From: Moringa oleifera
Taxonomy: Eukaryota; Streptophyta; Magnoliopsida; Brassicales; Moringaceae
DNA: 64,000 nt
Direction: 5' to 3'
NCBI GenBank assembly: GCA_021397835.1
Contig: JAJFZO010000234.1
Location: 1,623,001 to 1,687,000 of the forward strand
The first letter of the stretch is position 1. The number at the start of each line of letters is the position of its first letter. The position numbers were made by a program, and so were the translations under genes. The notes under the pieces are model-generated. The model searched no databases, was not told the DNA's origin, and was given only the letters and a program-made list of their open reading frames with translations. Shown here piece by piece: positions 10,607 to 25,158 of this stretch.

Positions 10607-11639
10607 GAATTGAATGAACTGAGTTGTCGACATGAAACCGTAAGAACTCAATGAGGCCTAACTCTTCTTTTCTTTGTCTGATTCGAGGATGAGGGTCCCA
10701 TTGAATTCATAATAATCATAAGAGTTTGCTTATATAAATCACTTTTTTTTATGTTTCAAAAAAACTCCATTTTATTTTTTTCTGTTGATGTTTCTGAAAA
10801 ATTAACTTGATTAATTGATTCAGAACATCTGTTCTTCGATAGTATCTATCGATACTTTCAAAGTTAGAAGAAAGAAGGAATCACCCAATTTCCTTTACCT
10901 GGCTGACAGAATATATTTATTTTTTTGGCAATCAGATATCATGCACATCCTTTCTATACTAGTAGAACCTTACTCTTATTTATTTTAATATCTCATCAAA
11001 ATAGAAAAAATTGAAATTTTTTTATAGTTCATTGAAGAAGTTTTATTTTGTCAAAAAAATTCCCTCTCTTTTTTTTGTTTGTCCACTACTTTTGTTTAAT
11101 TATATGTAAATCTAAAAATTTTTTTGATAAACCTTCAAAAAATATAAATTAAGAATAGGACTCTTTGACGAATGGGATCAAGAAGCTTTTCGGCATAAGA
11201 TTGACACAAGAAAAGGATGTGTAGAATTCCTTTTCTTGTGTTGAAGGCTAGAAAGACGAATAATGCTCCCTATAATTATTTGTTCCCCTCATTTATCGTT
11301 CCTTTATTTTCTCTACTTACTTATCTTATGTTTAGTATCTAGTCGAATTTTATTCTATTAGAATAAAAAATAAAACTCTTGATTATTGATACCATTTAAA
11401 TCTGACAATAGTGACATAATCACACCCCTTCAAATTTGGATTAAAAAAAAGGAGCGAGTAAAGTCAATTGTTCACAATATACATACTATGATTAGTAATG
11501 CGGTATAAGTAATTCCTGTCATCTGGTAGAAAAAGAATATGAAAAAGTAAAAGGTTTTTCATAAATTTTTTGATCATACTTAATTGCCAACATGAATTTG
11601 GTTCTTTTTTACGAATTTGATATTGATAAATCCATGGAT
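10607..11639. other. psbJ-petA spacer of the NUPT
   Basis: About 1.03 kb of AT-rich spacer where the convergent psbJ (plus) and petA (minus) end. A near-perfect inverted repeat around 11201-11244 (cacaagaaaaggatgtg and ttccttttcttgtgt) looks like the stem-loop often found at 3' ends of plastid transcripts. No gene seen. Confidence 0.6.
11201..11244. terminator. Stem-loop in the psbJ-petA spacer (relic plastid 3' processing signal)
   Basis: The arms acacaagaaaagga (from about 11204) and tccttttcttgtgt (ending about 11241) are complementary and flank a short loop. Stem-loops of this kind stabilise plastid mRNA 3' ends. It lies between two converging genes, which supports that role in the original plastid. 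In the nucleus it should be inert. Confidence 0.55.
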
Positions 11640-12595
11640 CTAAAAATTCATTTCGGACAATTGAACCTTCTCAAACTATTCCTTTTTAAGACCAAAAAGA
11701 TTTGTGTCAAAACAGTAGATACCAAGAAGAACAAAAGGCCTTGGACATGTTATGGATCTTGAAGTACTATTTCTGCATCCCTCTAACCAAATCCACCCAC
11801 AGTAGGATTACTCATTAATAGGTGATCGAGTATTCACCCTTCTGAAACGAGAAGTTTTGGCCTTAGTGGGATAATATCAACCACTTGATGTCCATCCGAT
11901 GCATCTACTATGGTTATTTCGTATCCCCCTTTTTCTTTTCATAAAATTTTGCTTACTATATCCACTGCTGTAGCATTATAAACTATATTATTACTTTTTC
12001 TCCCGTCAAGATAAATCTGACCCCTTCCCCTATTCCCGCCTATGTATATGGGATACTTTAAGAAGTGAGCATCTTTATTAGTAGCAGGGTCTGGGAAAAG
12101 AATAGGAAAGGTGATTTCACTATATTTCTGACCAAAAACAGGACCTATCTCAAGAATATATTTTTTTAATGGGGTGATAACTCTGAAAAGACAGATTGCT
12201 TATCTTTTCTTCATCTCAGGCAAAATACGATAAGGGGGGGCCTAATTCAAGCCCCTCTAAAAAATAAGAACAGCTCTTACATTCAAAGCCCCTTTTTTAC
12301 CATTAGTAAGAACTTGTTTCAGTTGCATATCATAAGGAATTCTAACAATTACTTCAAATACAGTATGAGGAAGGAATGTTTGTGGAACCTCAATAACCAT
12401 GAGCTTATTAGCTAAATGGCAATTGCCACATACAATATGCCCTGTTGCTTCTCGTGGATTTTCATAACCTTGCTATGCAAAAATAGGATATGCATTTGAA
12501 ATGGATGCCCAAGTTATTATATATATCATGAGTGAGATGGAAATGGATCGAGTAATCTCTTCCGTTATCCAAGAAAGGGTATTTCTAGTTTGCAT
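11640..12595 (-). pseudogene. petA: petA pseudogene (cytochrome f)
   Basis: Starts at 12595 with [20 protein letters not shown], then [20 protein letters not shown], the signal for thylakoid export. It is followed at once by TAG (Gln CAG>TAG), just after the cleavage site. Next come [20 protein letters not shown], keeping the heme motif CxxCH, and [20 protein letters not shown]. Later pieces are in shifted frames. The C-terminal membrane anchor end KVQLSEMNF is clear before TAG at 11640. At 956 bp it is 7 bp short of the usual 963. Upstream of cemA's 3' neighbourhood as in plastids. Confidence 0.95.
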
Positions 12596-12819
12596 GGTCC
12601 AATCGTTGATCCCGAAAATTTCTATAATAAAATTAGGTAGGTCACTAGTATAGCATAGTTCCCTACCCATAAGTCTGCTATTTACATTTACCAAAATTTT
12701 TTTACTATAGATATAGAAGGAATCCCCCCATGGGTAGACAGAGTAAAGTAAATACGACTTTGAATGCTTTGTTTATGTACAAAGTAAGAAAGATTAGAAT
12801 TGGATAAGTGAATCATTTT

Positions 12820-13514
12820 TCAGTCATGTATTGAATGATAAATCACTACAAGTGATGGAGATACACGATTTAAATAATGGAAGATCTAATATTTTAAAAT
12901 TGTATATAGAATGACTGGAAAGATGGAAACAAGACCAGATATAATTTGATCGTTATGAGCAAATCGAAAATCTTTGTAAATTTAACCAATCATTAGTTCC
13001 CAAGCGTGAAACGAATGGAATTCTATACATAAATCAGTTAATAAAAGAATGAAAAAAGCTTTGATTGTGTCGCTTAAATTATATAGGAATTCTTGAACCC
13101 AAGAGTTAAGAATAAGAAGTTTTTTATTACCTAGAATAGAATAACCACTTGGAATAACAAAACAGAGTATATTTGTTGAGAAGTCGAAAATTGTATGAAT
13201 AGGATCCTTATTGTGCATCTTGATGAATTGGATCGTTTCTTTGTGGATTCCTATACGAAGCTTTCGTAAACGAGTTTTCGGGTATTCCTTTATCATTTCA
13301 TCCAACAGGGAAGAACTCCTCTAGTTGTATGAACTTTTCTAGAAGACTCTTTTCTTGAATATCATTCAAAAAAGTTTTGAATTGCCTAGTATTCCACCAA
13401 TTAGTAATCTAAGTTTTCAGACTTTTATTACATGAGATAGAGATCCACCAGGGCAAAAATACTATAGATGTAAGATATAGAAGAGGAATAAATGCTTTTT
13501 TTTTTTTTTGCCAT
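12820..13514 (-). pseudogene. cemA: cemA pseudogene (chloroplast envelope membrane protein)
   Basis: CemA (ycf10) is an inner-envelope protein with a role in proton and inorganic carbon handling. Start ATG at 13514 (MAKKK) is followed by a poly-A run that looks lengthened and upsets the frame. Then comes [23 protein letters not shown] sequence with changes, and a long clear block at 12982-13305 ([58 protein letters not shown]). The end SLVVIYHS is near 12830. The 695 bp is close to the usual 690. Frameshifts and stops are present. Confidence 0.93.
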
Positions 13515-14434
13515 TTTTCATCTCTGAATTATTAATGAACTTACCTCATTATTGACTCTATGCGATCTAATATTTCTATCAAGCATGAGTTCTATTATAA
13601 TATAATGTATCGAGCCTATGAATCTATTCTTTTTTTTTTTTTTTTGATTCAATGGTTAGTCTTTGAACTAGAAAGAATATAGAAATAGACTAAGAATAAG
13701 AATCCACTTCGAATTCGAATGAAGAGATAATAAAAAAATATATAGTTTTTAGGATCAAATTCGAAGCATTTGTTACGATGAATGCCCAAAAGTACCACTT
13801 CAAGTAATGAATATTATTCAGATTAAGAGACCAAAGATCTCCCTTTCTATCAAATATGTCGAAAAAAAAATTTCATTTGCCATCTATACTATAATAAGAA
13901 AAAAATTAAGATGAAATTTATGAAGAATATTGTGATGATAAAAAAAAAAAAAAGAGTGGCAAAAAAGAGAGAAAAGTTTTCTTTATAAGAAAGAGATCCA
14001 ATTCTTTGATCATTAAATTAAGGAGCACAAAAGAAACGATGAATGGTCAATTGACAAAATTAAAAAAAAAAAAGTAGAGATGATTTTCAAGATATAATCA
14101 ATCTGTATCTAACGTCTAACCTATCAACTTCAAATATTGAAAATAAAAAGATAAATTCTTTATTCTGAAACCCTTTAATATATTTAATGTATGAGATGAA
14201 TTTATTATTTTGATTTATTACTTGTTTTGTTACTGAATTGGGTTGAGTGGATTTTCATACGCATAAAACTATTTTTGTGGATAAAAATAGTTTCGTTTTA
14301 TGCTCTTATTACAACTATTCCATATACATCTACTACTGGGCATTCTAAAGAAACTTCAGTTAAGTTATGCTATGGAAAAAAAATTTTTGAGTTTTTTTCC
14401 TCCTGCTACAAAAGTATTTAGTCTTCAGTTTATT
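13515..14434. other. cemA-ycf4 spacer of the NUPT
   Basis: About 0.9 kb of spacer with poly-A and poly-T runs, between cemA and ycf4. An open frame at 14227-14421 (plus) matches nothing I know. No gene seen. Confidence 0.7.
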
Positions 14435-14996
14435 TCAAAATATTTTAATTGGTACATGCAATAAATAGGCCAATTCGGAAGCTTTTTGCTCAATTTCTCG
14501 CGTAGTCAAATTTTCATCAGTACGAGTTAAAGGAATAGCCCTTTAGCCTCTGATTTCCATATAAAGGGCACGACGAGCATAAATACTCTCTTTAACTTCT
14601 ATTCTGATGGACTGAATATCTTTCATAAGGAATTGTAAAAAGATGCGATGATCTTTTCCAAGAAATCCCCAATGAAAAATACATACTATTCCTTCTTTTC
14701 TATCGACTAGATCATAACCACTACCTACATTCTACAAAATGGTGCACCACAAATAGGAACTAATAAAAAGACTTGTAATCCCATAGAAAGACATCACAAT
14801 CCCTTGTGAAAAAAATTATTTACTGAGACAAAAATAAAGATATCAAATTCCTACCAAGATAATTTGAAATTCCAACCAATAAGAATCCTAATGAACCTAA
14901 AAAAAGGGTAAAAGCCAATAGAAATTACTTGTTTTTCTAGACCTTGCTATAAATTCTATCCATATATATTCTGATTGCCAACTCATACATATTAGA
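14435..14996 (-). pseudogene. ycf4: ycf4 pseudogene (photosystem I assembly factor)
   Basis: Starts at 14996 with [20 protein letters not shown], then NFYW, after which a frameshift occurs in the first membrane span. The region encoding the family's conserved tail is clear at the other end: [15 protein letters not shown] with TGA at 14435. The middle holds FSWG- and [16 protein letters not shown] segments interrupted by stops. 562 bp compares with the usual 555. Ycf4 is a thylakoid scaffold for photosystem I assembly. Confidence 0.92.
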
Positions 14997-15401
14997 TCTA
15001 GTTGCATTTTATTGGAATTGAGAGAATAACCAACATTTTACTTTTTTTTGTTTTCAAAGTAACTCTCATCAACTAGCACTATTTTGATACGAACCTTTAA
15101 GAGTAATTCATAGAATTAGTTAGGTCTAAAATAATAAATAACATCCCCTTCATATGGTTCCCTATAGATATATACATGCATATAGATACATTGACTTTAA
15201 TTTCATATATTCGCCCGATTGCGATCTATTTTTGAAAATAGTTATAATTCATTTACCCATATATCATGTTTAAGCATACATAAGCTTTTTCATTTAGATT
15301 CGGAGGAATCTACATGTTATACAATATTCTATTAAATAGATATCTATGTTATCTAAGCCTTGAAATTGAAAAACAAAAACATCTATTTGGTCTCATCAGA
15401 T
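14997..15401. other. ycf4-psaI spacer of the NUPT
   Basis: About 400 bp of AT-rich spacer between ycf4 and psaI. No feature seen. Confidence 0.7.
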
Positions 15402-15514
15402 CTAAAAAATCTTATTTTTTGAACATGAAGAGATAAATAAGCAATTGCAATTGTTGAAAATACTAGGCCTATTAAAGGCACAAAAATGGAGGGTAAGTTA
15501 TTGAAAGTTGTCAT
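15402..15514 (-). pseudogene. psaI: psaI pseudogene (photosystem I subunit VIII)
   Basis: Reads MTTFNNLPSIFVPLIGLVFS, TIAIAYLSLHVQK from the ATG at 15514, then loses frame because one A is missing from the A-run in the codons for KNKI, giving IRFFRS in place of the usual KIV-stop end. The original stop TAG is visible at 15404-15402 in the old frame. The single helix is preserved. The length is 113 bp, one short of 114. Confidence 0.92.
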
Positions 15515-16100
15515 AGAATGGATACCTCAATTTAATATTTGTACCTGTTATTGTTATGTTCTTAATTCTAAAGATATCTTATAATAATTCGAATTTCTAT
15601 ATTATGTAATTATACAATTTGTATATTATGTCATTATACTAAGTATATCTGAGTGAATATATATCTAATAGGTACAAGAAATGTAGAACTAAATAAATGG
15701 ACTTATTCATCTTTCTAAATGAAATATATGTATGATAATCCACTTTTTTGATTTTTTATTATTCTATTATTCTTTTTTGTCTTCTAATTTTAATAAATAA
15801 AGAAAGAATAAAATTTATTCCATTACAAATTCTTGAAAGATTTATTGAAATTTAATCCAACAACAAGGATTTTTAGTGAAAATAGAATTGTAAAAAAAAG
15901 ATGTAAGACTCTATATTTTCTATATTTCAATTATATACGTAAGAGAGGAAGATGAAATTAGTTTTTTTTTTGTTCGCATAATTCTAATTTCACGGAAGGA
16001 AAGAATACGCTTTTTATCTTGTGGATAAAGGTTTATCGATTAGTAAGCAATAATATCTGCAAATAATAATAATAATAATTATCCGCTTGCTCCATTTGAT
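15515..16100. other. psaI-accD spacer of the NUPT
   Basis: About 590 bp between psaI and accD, very AT-rich, with a run of AAT trinucleotides near 16063-16080. No gene seen. Confidence 0.7.
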
Positions 16101-17566
16101 TGAATTTTGACTCAAAGGAAAAAAAGCGTGAAGCTAAAATAACTCACTCATAACACCTTTTAAAGGATTACGTGGTACAGTTGAATCAAATAAGCCCTTA
16201 TGGAATAAATATTCAACTGCTTGTGAACCTTCAGGCATTGTCTTATTCAATATTTGTTCAATTACTCTTTTACCCATAAATGCAATATAAGCGTTAGGTT
16301 CAGCAATAATGATATCCCCTAACATACCAAAGGTAGCTGTCACCCCATCAGTAGTAGGAGATGTAAGAATTGATACATAGAATAACTTTTTATTTGATTG
16401 ATAATCATATAAAGCGAAAGATATTTTAGCCATTTGCATCAAACTCAAACTTCCTTCTTGCATCCGTGCTCCTTCGAAAGCACACACCAGAATAAGGGGT
16501 AAAATTTTATTGGTAGCATATTCGATCAAACAGGTGATTTTCTCGCCTATTGCGAATCCCATACTAGCCCCTATAACCTAAAAATCCATAAACCCAAGTG
16601 CTATAGGATTATCGTTTAGTTGAACTGTACCTGTTTGAATGGCCTCGGTTAATCCTGTCTTTCTTTGGTAAGAATCAACATGATCTTTATAAGGTTCCTC
16701 TTCCGATTGAAATTCAATGGGATCTAGAGAGACCATGTCTTCATCCATAGGATCCCATGTACTCGGATCAACAGAAAGTTTGATTCTATCTGAACTCCTC
16801 ATTTTTAAATAATATCCACATTGTTCACAAATATTCATTTTTTACTTCAAAAATTTCTTACAATTTAATCCATAGCGATTTCGCATTGAACATAAATGCC
16901 TATATTTTGAGTTATATCGAGATCATTAGAGCTTTCTTTTATAGTTAAATCACTACCATTCATGTTAGTTCTTATATTGGAATTTTGACTTTCACTACTC
17001 TTTCCGTTTTCACCACAAATGTAATCATAAATGTAACTATCGTTGTAATTGTCACTACCACTAAAAAAGTAACTATCAATACAGATTTGAGAAAGAAGAT
17101 AAGAGTTAATGCAACTATTAATGTGATTATTCCAAATATATTTAGTATCATACATGTAAGGATCATAGTGGGGATCGTCACTTTCAGATCTATTATTCAT
17201 ATAACTATAATTACGATAACTATAAAAAAAAAAACACTTTCTAGTTCACTCAAAAAAATGAACATTATCAATCTCAAAATTTTGATTTTCAATATCAAAA
17301 TATATAGAATAACTATCCCTAACAAAAAAGGTGTCATCCGAGATGAAATTTTGAATGTCCTTGGCGCTGACTAAATGATCAACATTACTGTAATAACTAG
17401 AACTCTCACCCCAACCATGAATGTTTTTATCCGTATCATTTATAACCGTGTCTTCACTTATGCTAGTATTTTTAATAGGACCAAGACTATCCATTGATTT
17501 ACTTAGCCCATATCTGTATTCTAATTGCCCCTTAGACAACATCGAATTGAACCATGATTTTTCCAT
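16101..17566 (-). pseudogene. accD: accD pseudogene (acetyl-CoA carboxylase beta carboxyltransferase)
   Basis: AccD is the plastid-encoded carboxyltransferase beta subunit of acetyl-CoA carboxylase, for fatty acid synthesis. Start at 17566: [20 protein letters not shown], with the long Ser/Asp/Tyr-rich variable region down to about 16865. One Cys pair of the zinc finger is kept ([11 protein letters not shown] near 16838); the other pair, in VQCE, is disrupted by a frameshift. The carboxyltransferase core is clear at 16134-16562 ([40 protein letters not shown]). TAG at 16136-16134 replaces Gln in the ELFQLH end, and LHAFFPL continues beyond it. The exact original 3' end is uncertain. Confidence 0.95.
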
Positions 17567-18306
17567 AGTTTCTGGTCTCTATTTAGATGAAAATACAATA
17601 GATGAATAGTCATTCGATGAAAAATCATTTGAATAGTTCATTTTCATTTCCTATCAGAATAAGCATATAGATGCAATTGCTAGGATTATTAACTAATAAT
17701 TATTAACTAATAATCAATGAATATTGAAAGAAAGGATTCTTCTTTGTTAGAACCCAAAATATCACCTCACTATATATGAATATGATGGAATCCTTTTTTC
17801 AATTGAAAATTGTAATTATAAATATAAATAGTGGGTTCCCCATGTTATTTAAAATTCTCATTGAAACAAGAGATATTTGTTCTCTTCCATGAATATGAAG
17901 ATATGAAGAACCTTTTTTTCATAAAATCTCATATACTAATATAAAGAAAATCTAATAAGTTTTTATTCCAACACGGAATGAAAAAGACAACATACAGGAT
18001 GGGTTGAAGAAGTTGTGATACTTGGCTCGATCCATGAGCCGAAACTGTGGGATATAAAAGAAAGCACTAATCCTAAGGATCCATATATAGGATTAATTGT
18101 GGACCTAACATAACAATAACATAGAAAATTTGAGTTATGTTTAATGTTATATTTTTGTATTTAAGATCTTGTATATCTAGATAAGTATGTATCTATCCAA
18201 AATATATATAATAAGGTAGGGTCAGCTCAATCCTTTCAGTAAAAGATTGGGTCGAGTTTAATTGAAATTCAATTAATAAATACTAAAATGAAAGGTAATT
18301 ACTGGA
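17567..18306. other. accD-rbcL spacer of the NUPT
   Basis: About 740 bp between accD and rbcL. A near-perfect inverted repeat lies near 18224-18261 (tcaatcctttcagtaaaagattgggtcga), resembling the rbcL 3' stem-loop. Short direct repeats of ttaactaataat lie at 17688-17714. No gene seen. Confidence 0.65.
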
Positions 18307-19735
<1,429 letters not shown>

Positions 19736-20535
19736 GAGTCCCTCCTTAAAACTTATGAATTAAGAATTTTTGCAACAAAACAAACAAGGTCTACTCGACA
19801 TTAATTAGGAGTTAATTTAATGAAACCTTTTCATAGGAATCTTTCACAAAATTATCAACTAATATTATCAACTAATCAGAATGGTTCCTTATTAGACCAT
19901 GATATTTGATTCGCCAAATATATCATTATTATATATTCTTTCATATGTATAGCGCAACCCAATACTTGTTTTTCAAGTTTTTAATCCTTTATTTTTTTTT
20001 GAATTGAAATATCTAAATAATAAAAAATTCACCCTTAACAATAATATGTGTTTGCATATGTAAATCCTAGATATGAAAATATGCAAAATTCGTCCATGAA
20101 ATTAAAAAAAAAGGTATAGATATAAAGATAAAGGGATAGGCTGGGCGCGTAAATGATACACTAAAATACGAAATGAAATAAAAGCTAATGAGATAGAAAT
20201 AATGAATCATAAATAGAGTTCAGGTTCGAATTCTGTAAATAATATGGATGGTCTAGTCTTGTTTATAATGATAAACAAATGAAAGACTTTCTTCAAGATT
20301 TGTATTCATCCACTTAATATTTTGAAAATAGGTTGGTTGAGCTTGAAAATTACTTCATTGAAATTGAATAAGTAAACAATTGAATTGCACATTCGGTTGG
20401 ATAGTACCCCCGAAATCGAGTGCTAACTCCTATTTCTTATTGAATTAACTGATCAACTTGCTATCTAAGATTTTTTTTTTTTTGTATTTGAAAACCTTCG
20501 CAACAAATTTTGACATATTATTATTTTATTATATT
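19736..20535. other. rbcL-atpB spacer of the NUPT
   Basis: About 800 bp between the divergent rbcL and atpB genes, the usual size. Contains the relic rbcL promoter listed separately. No gene seen. Confidence 0.75.
19928..19957 (-). promoter_or_regulatory. Relic plastid rbcL promoter (PEP type)
   Basis: On the minus strand a -35 box TTGCGC (19957-19952) and a -10 box TATAAT (19933-19928) are separated by 18 bases, about 190 bp upstream of the rbcL start. This matches the well-known plastid-encoded-polymerase promoter of rbcL, which usually has TTGCGC and TACAAT. It is not expected to work in the nucleus. Confidence 0.7.
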
Positions 20536-21942
<1,407 letters not shown>

Positions 21943-21946
<4 letters not shown>

Positions 21947-22344
21947 CCTCAAATCTTTATGTACTAACTCCTAATTGAATCATTTGGGATTCAAAAGTAA
22001 AAGAAATCATTTTACCTACTAATAGTGGACAAATTGGTGTATTACCAAATCACACGCCTATTGCCACAGTTGTAGATATAAGTATTTTGAGAATATGCCT
22101 TACTAACCAATGGTTAACGATGGCTTTGATGGGTAGTTTTACTAGAATAAGTCATAATGAAATCACTATTTTAGTAAATGATGCAGAGAAGTATAGTGAC
22201 ATTGATCCACAAAAAGCTAAGCAAACTCTTGAAATAGTGAAAGCTTATTTGAGGAAAGTTGAAGGCAAGAGACAAACAGTTAAGGCAAATCTAGCTCTTA
22301 GACGAGCTCGAAAACAAGTCGAGGCTATCAATGCGATTTTGTAA
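21943..22344 (+). pseudogene. atpE: atpE pseudogene (ATP synthase CF1 epsilon)
   Basis: Full-length frame of 134 codons without indel: MTSNLYVLTPN, TGA (Arg CGA>TGA), [39 protein letters not shown], ending [11 protein letters not shown] and TAA. The epsilon subunit regulates the CF1 motor. The 4-bp ATGA overlap with atpB is kept. Only the one early stop disables it, although many substitutions (for example N to S, R to C) are present. Confidence 0.95.
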
Positions 22345-22587
22345 CTAATTGTTACGCCCAAATAATCAAAAGAATTTTTGTATAAAATAAACATAAGTTA
22401 TATTTATAGACCTCATTTAAATTTTTTGCCACTTCAATACAATCAAGCGAAATTAGATTCTAATATAAGAAAAAAATTTAAAATTAAAAATAAAAATAGG
22501 ATAACAAAGATACAAAATCAATAAAAGAAAAAGAAGGTTGGTAGAAAAACTTATTAGACACCATGGTCAATGGCATCTAATAAGTTC

Positions 22588-22660
22588 TTCTTACTATTAG
22601 ATTTGAACCAATGACTCCCGAAGTATGAAAGCAATACTCTAACCACTGAGTTAAGCAGGT
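22588..22660 (-). tRNA. trnM-CAU: trnM-CAU (elongator) copy
   Basis: The minus strand from 22660 reads ACCTGCTTAACTCAGTGGTT, AGAGTATTGCTTTCATACTT and CATTGGTTCAAATCTAATAG, matching plastid elongator tRNA-Met over 73 nt. The anticodon CAT is kept. The acceptor stem is damaged: the 5' ACCTGCT no longer pairs with the 3' AGTAAGAA end. It lies 3' of atpE on the opposite strand, as in plastids. Confidence 0.88.
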
Positions 22661-22845
22661 CATTTATCATCGTAAAGAGAAATAAAAGGGACACTTATCA
22701 CATCGATGGATAATAAATCCAATATTACTTATAAGCAATACCAATCAAACAGATCAAAGAAGTATGATGTTGGATCATGTAATATTCATCTTGACAAGAA
22801 ATTATCTACATAATATGATAAGATAAAATGTGTATCACAAACATA

Positions 22846-23528
22846 AGGGCTATAGCTCAGTTAGGTAGAGCACCTTGTTTACAAGTGCACCAATGTGTTT
22901 CAGAGAAGTCCATCATGCAATCAAACGAATTTGTTGATCTTATCTTATTGAGAAATCAATGTCTTACTCCATGAATTTTTGGGAACAATAGAACAATAGC
23001 CTGACAAACGGTTCGATCCAATTTTAGTGCCCTTTTTAGGTGGGAGCAAAATAGAATCTATCATTGATTTGAGATATTGATCAGGTGAATACCCAGTCTA
23101 TTCAATGCTAGGCATAATGAGTATAAGGACCTCAATAATTCTCTTTTCGTCCTATGACTATGAACCTTAAGGTGTATGAGGTTTCATGTTTGATTTTTTA
23201 ATCATGATGACAGAGACTCTATTTAACGTAGGCTAATCTAGGCCAAAAGCAAACCTACGTCATGATAACCCTTCTTTAAAACACTTTTGTAATGCTCTTG
23301 TATTTTATTAGAATTCAAATAATGAATCAGAGCACGTGGAGTCATTTTCTTTTCTTTCTGTTAAGAAAAAAATATGGTAGACTAACTGATATAAATATTA
23401 GTTAATGAAATAGCCCAATGAAAAAAAAAATGCATGTTGGGTCTTCGAAAGAGTTTGAATCATTTTGATAATAATTAGTTCGATCTCTTTTATCAAGAAG
23501 GTCTACGGATCAAATTCGTATAGCCCTA
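22846..23528 (+). tRNA. trnV-UAC: trnV-UAC copy with group II intron
   Basis: Exon 1 (22846-22884, 39 nt) reads AGGGCTATAGCTCAGTTAGG, TAGAGCACCTTGTTTACAA. The intron starts GTGCAC (GTGCGAC expected) and is about 609 bp, the usual size. Exon 2 (23494-23528, 35 nt) reads CAAGAAGGTCTACGGATCAA, ATTCGTATAGCCCTA. The anticodon TAC is kept, but the T-loop GTTCGAG has become GATCAAA and the intron 5' end is altered. Probably non-functional. Confidence 0.9.
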
Positions 23529-24734
23529 CCTATACGTATATCCTTTTATTATTTATTTATATTATAAATAAATAATATTCAAATACAAAAAATTGTATAG
23601 TTTTTTCCTCATTATTGTATTCTTTCTTGTTTATAACAGGTCCCTTCTGCTTGCTTGGTTCATCGAAATAAAATCATTCCCATAAGCTTGTTCACATAGG
23701 GATCGTTCAGAGTAAAACTGAAAACAAAAGCCCATTTCATTTCAATGGATCCAATCACTATATATCTCTTCCTAATCTCAGATCAACCAAAACAAAGCAA
23801 TTTTTCTTCATTAATTTTCGTAGGTAGATTGATCATATATGAATTTTCCTCTTTTATTGTCTACAATCAAAGAGTTAGTGATACTTCTTTTTTTTTTTTT
23901 TTGTATACTCACCGAATCTTGTTGATTCAAAATTATGACATAAACCCAGTTAAAGATAAAAACTCAAACCTAACTCAACCCTAATCAAATCTAATAGTAA
24001 GCCACATGGATCTAGGAAGACCTTATGCATTTGTGGACACATCAAAGTTTGAACAACAAAGAGATTTTCATAAAAAAATTTTCATAAACATAACATAAAT
24101 AACATAATATTTTATTTTTATAATATAAATATAAATAATAAAAATTATTTATTATTTAATAATTTTAAAATTAATATAAAAATAATTAATATAAAAAAAT
24201 ATTATTAATATAATATAATAATAAAATAAATAAGGATGAATTTAATAATAAAATAAATAAAATAGAAATAATGAAAATAGATTAAAAATAGATAAAAATA
24301 TTCAAAAAAGAATAAGAAATCGATTTAGAATTTCTAATTTTAATTTAAGATTTTTTAATTTCTAATACTCTAATACATATTAGAATTAAAAAAATGAGAA
24401 TTCTATTTAGTTTAGAATTCCCACCATATTTTATTATTTTATTTAGAAAAATACGAAGTAAGGTGAAAGTGAGAAAGTTTGATTTGTTTTGTATAAGAGA
24501 AATCTATATTTATTTATACTATATCAAACTATATTGAAAAATAAGTGTAATAGAAATAAAATAGGATTCCAATCAATAAATCTTAAAATGAGACATGTAT
24601 CATAGCAAACGAAACTAGACGATTCGACCAAACTGAATTTTTGTTTTGACTAAACAGTTATGTATAACTTGACAATCAATTTCAATTTGAATCGACTAAT
24701 CTGATATAATTTCCACATTCCTAGGAGTTCGTCT
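23529..24734. other. trnV-ndhC spacer of the NUPT, with extreme AT-rich segment
   Basis: About 1.2 kb. 24,100-24,420 is almost pure A and T, with many short repeats of aataaaataaat and attaatata type. This may be plastid low-complexity spacer or slippage after transfer. No gene; an open frame at 23745-23984 has no recognisable product. Confidence 0.7.
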
Positions 24735-25089
24735 ATGTTTCTGCTTTACGAATATGATATTTTCTCTAATAATATCAAGTGCTATTCTTATTTTGGCATT
24801 TCTAATTTTTGGAGTTTTAGCTTCAATTAGCAAAGGTCCAGAGAAACTCTCTAGTTATGAATCGGGTATCGAACCAATGGGCGATGCTTGGTTACAATTT
24901 TGAATTTGTTACTATATGTTTGCTCTAGTTTTTGTTGTTTTTTATGTTGAAATAGTTTTTCTTTATCCATAGGCAATGAGTTTCGATATATTGGGGGTAT
25001 CTATTTTTATAGAATCTTTCATTTTTGTGCTTATCCTAATTGTTGGTTCAGTTTATGCATGGCACAAAAGAGCATTAGAATGGTCTTAG
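24735..25089 (+). pseudogene. ndhC: ndhC pseudogene (NDH subunit 3)
   Basis: Starts [10 protein letters not shown], then an 8-bp deletion in the codons for WAFLII shifts the frame. The remainder is clear in the other frame: [40 protein letters not shown], then TGA, and the end [10 protein letters not shown] with TAG at 25087. Length 355 bp equals 363 - 8. NdhC is a membrane subunit of the plastid NDH complex in cyclic electron flow. First of the ndhC-K-J unit. Confidence 0.94.
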
Positions 25090-25158
25090 TTCCTGAATAT
25101 TCAAACAATGACAATAAAAAGTAAAATGTAAAAAAACATTAAGAACATTGAGACAACT

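Noticed and set aside
16985..17374. 129-codon plus-strand open frame rich in Ile, Thr and Val
   Set aside because: It is antisense to the variable region of accD; its composition mirrors the Asp/Asn/Ser codons of that region.
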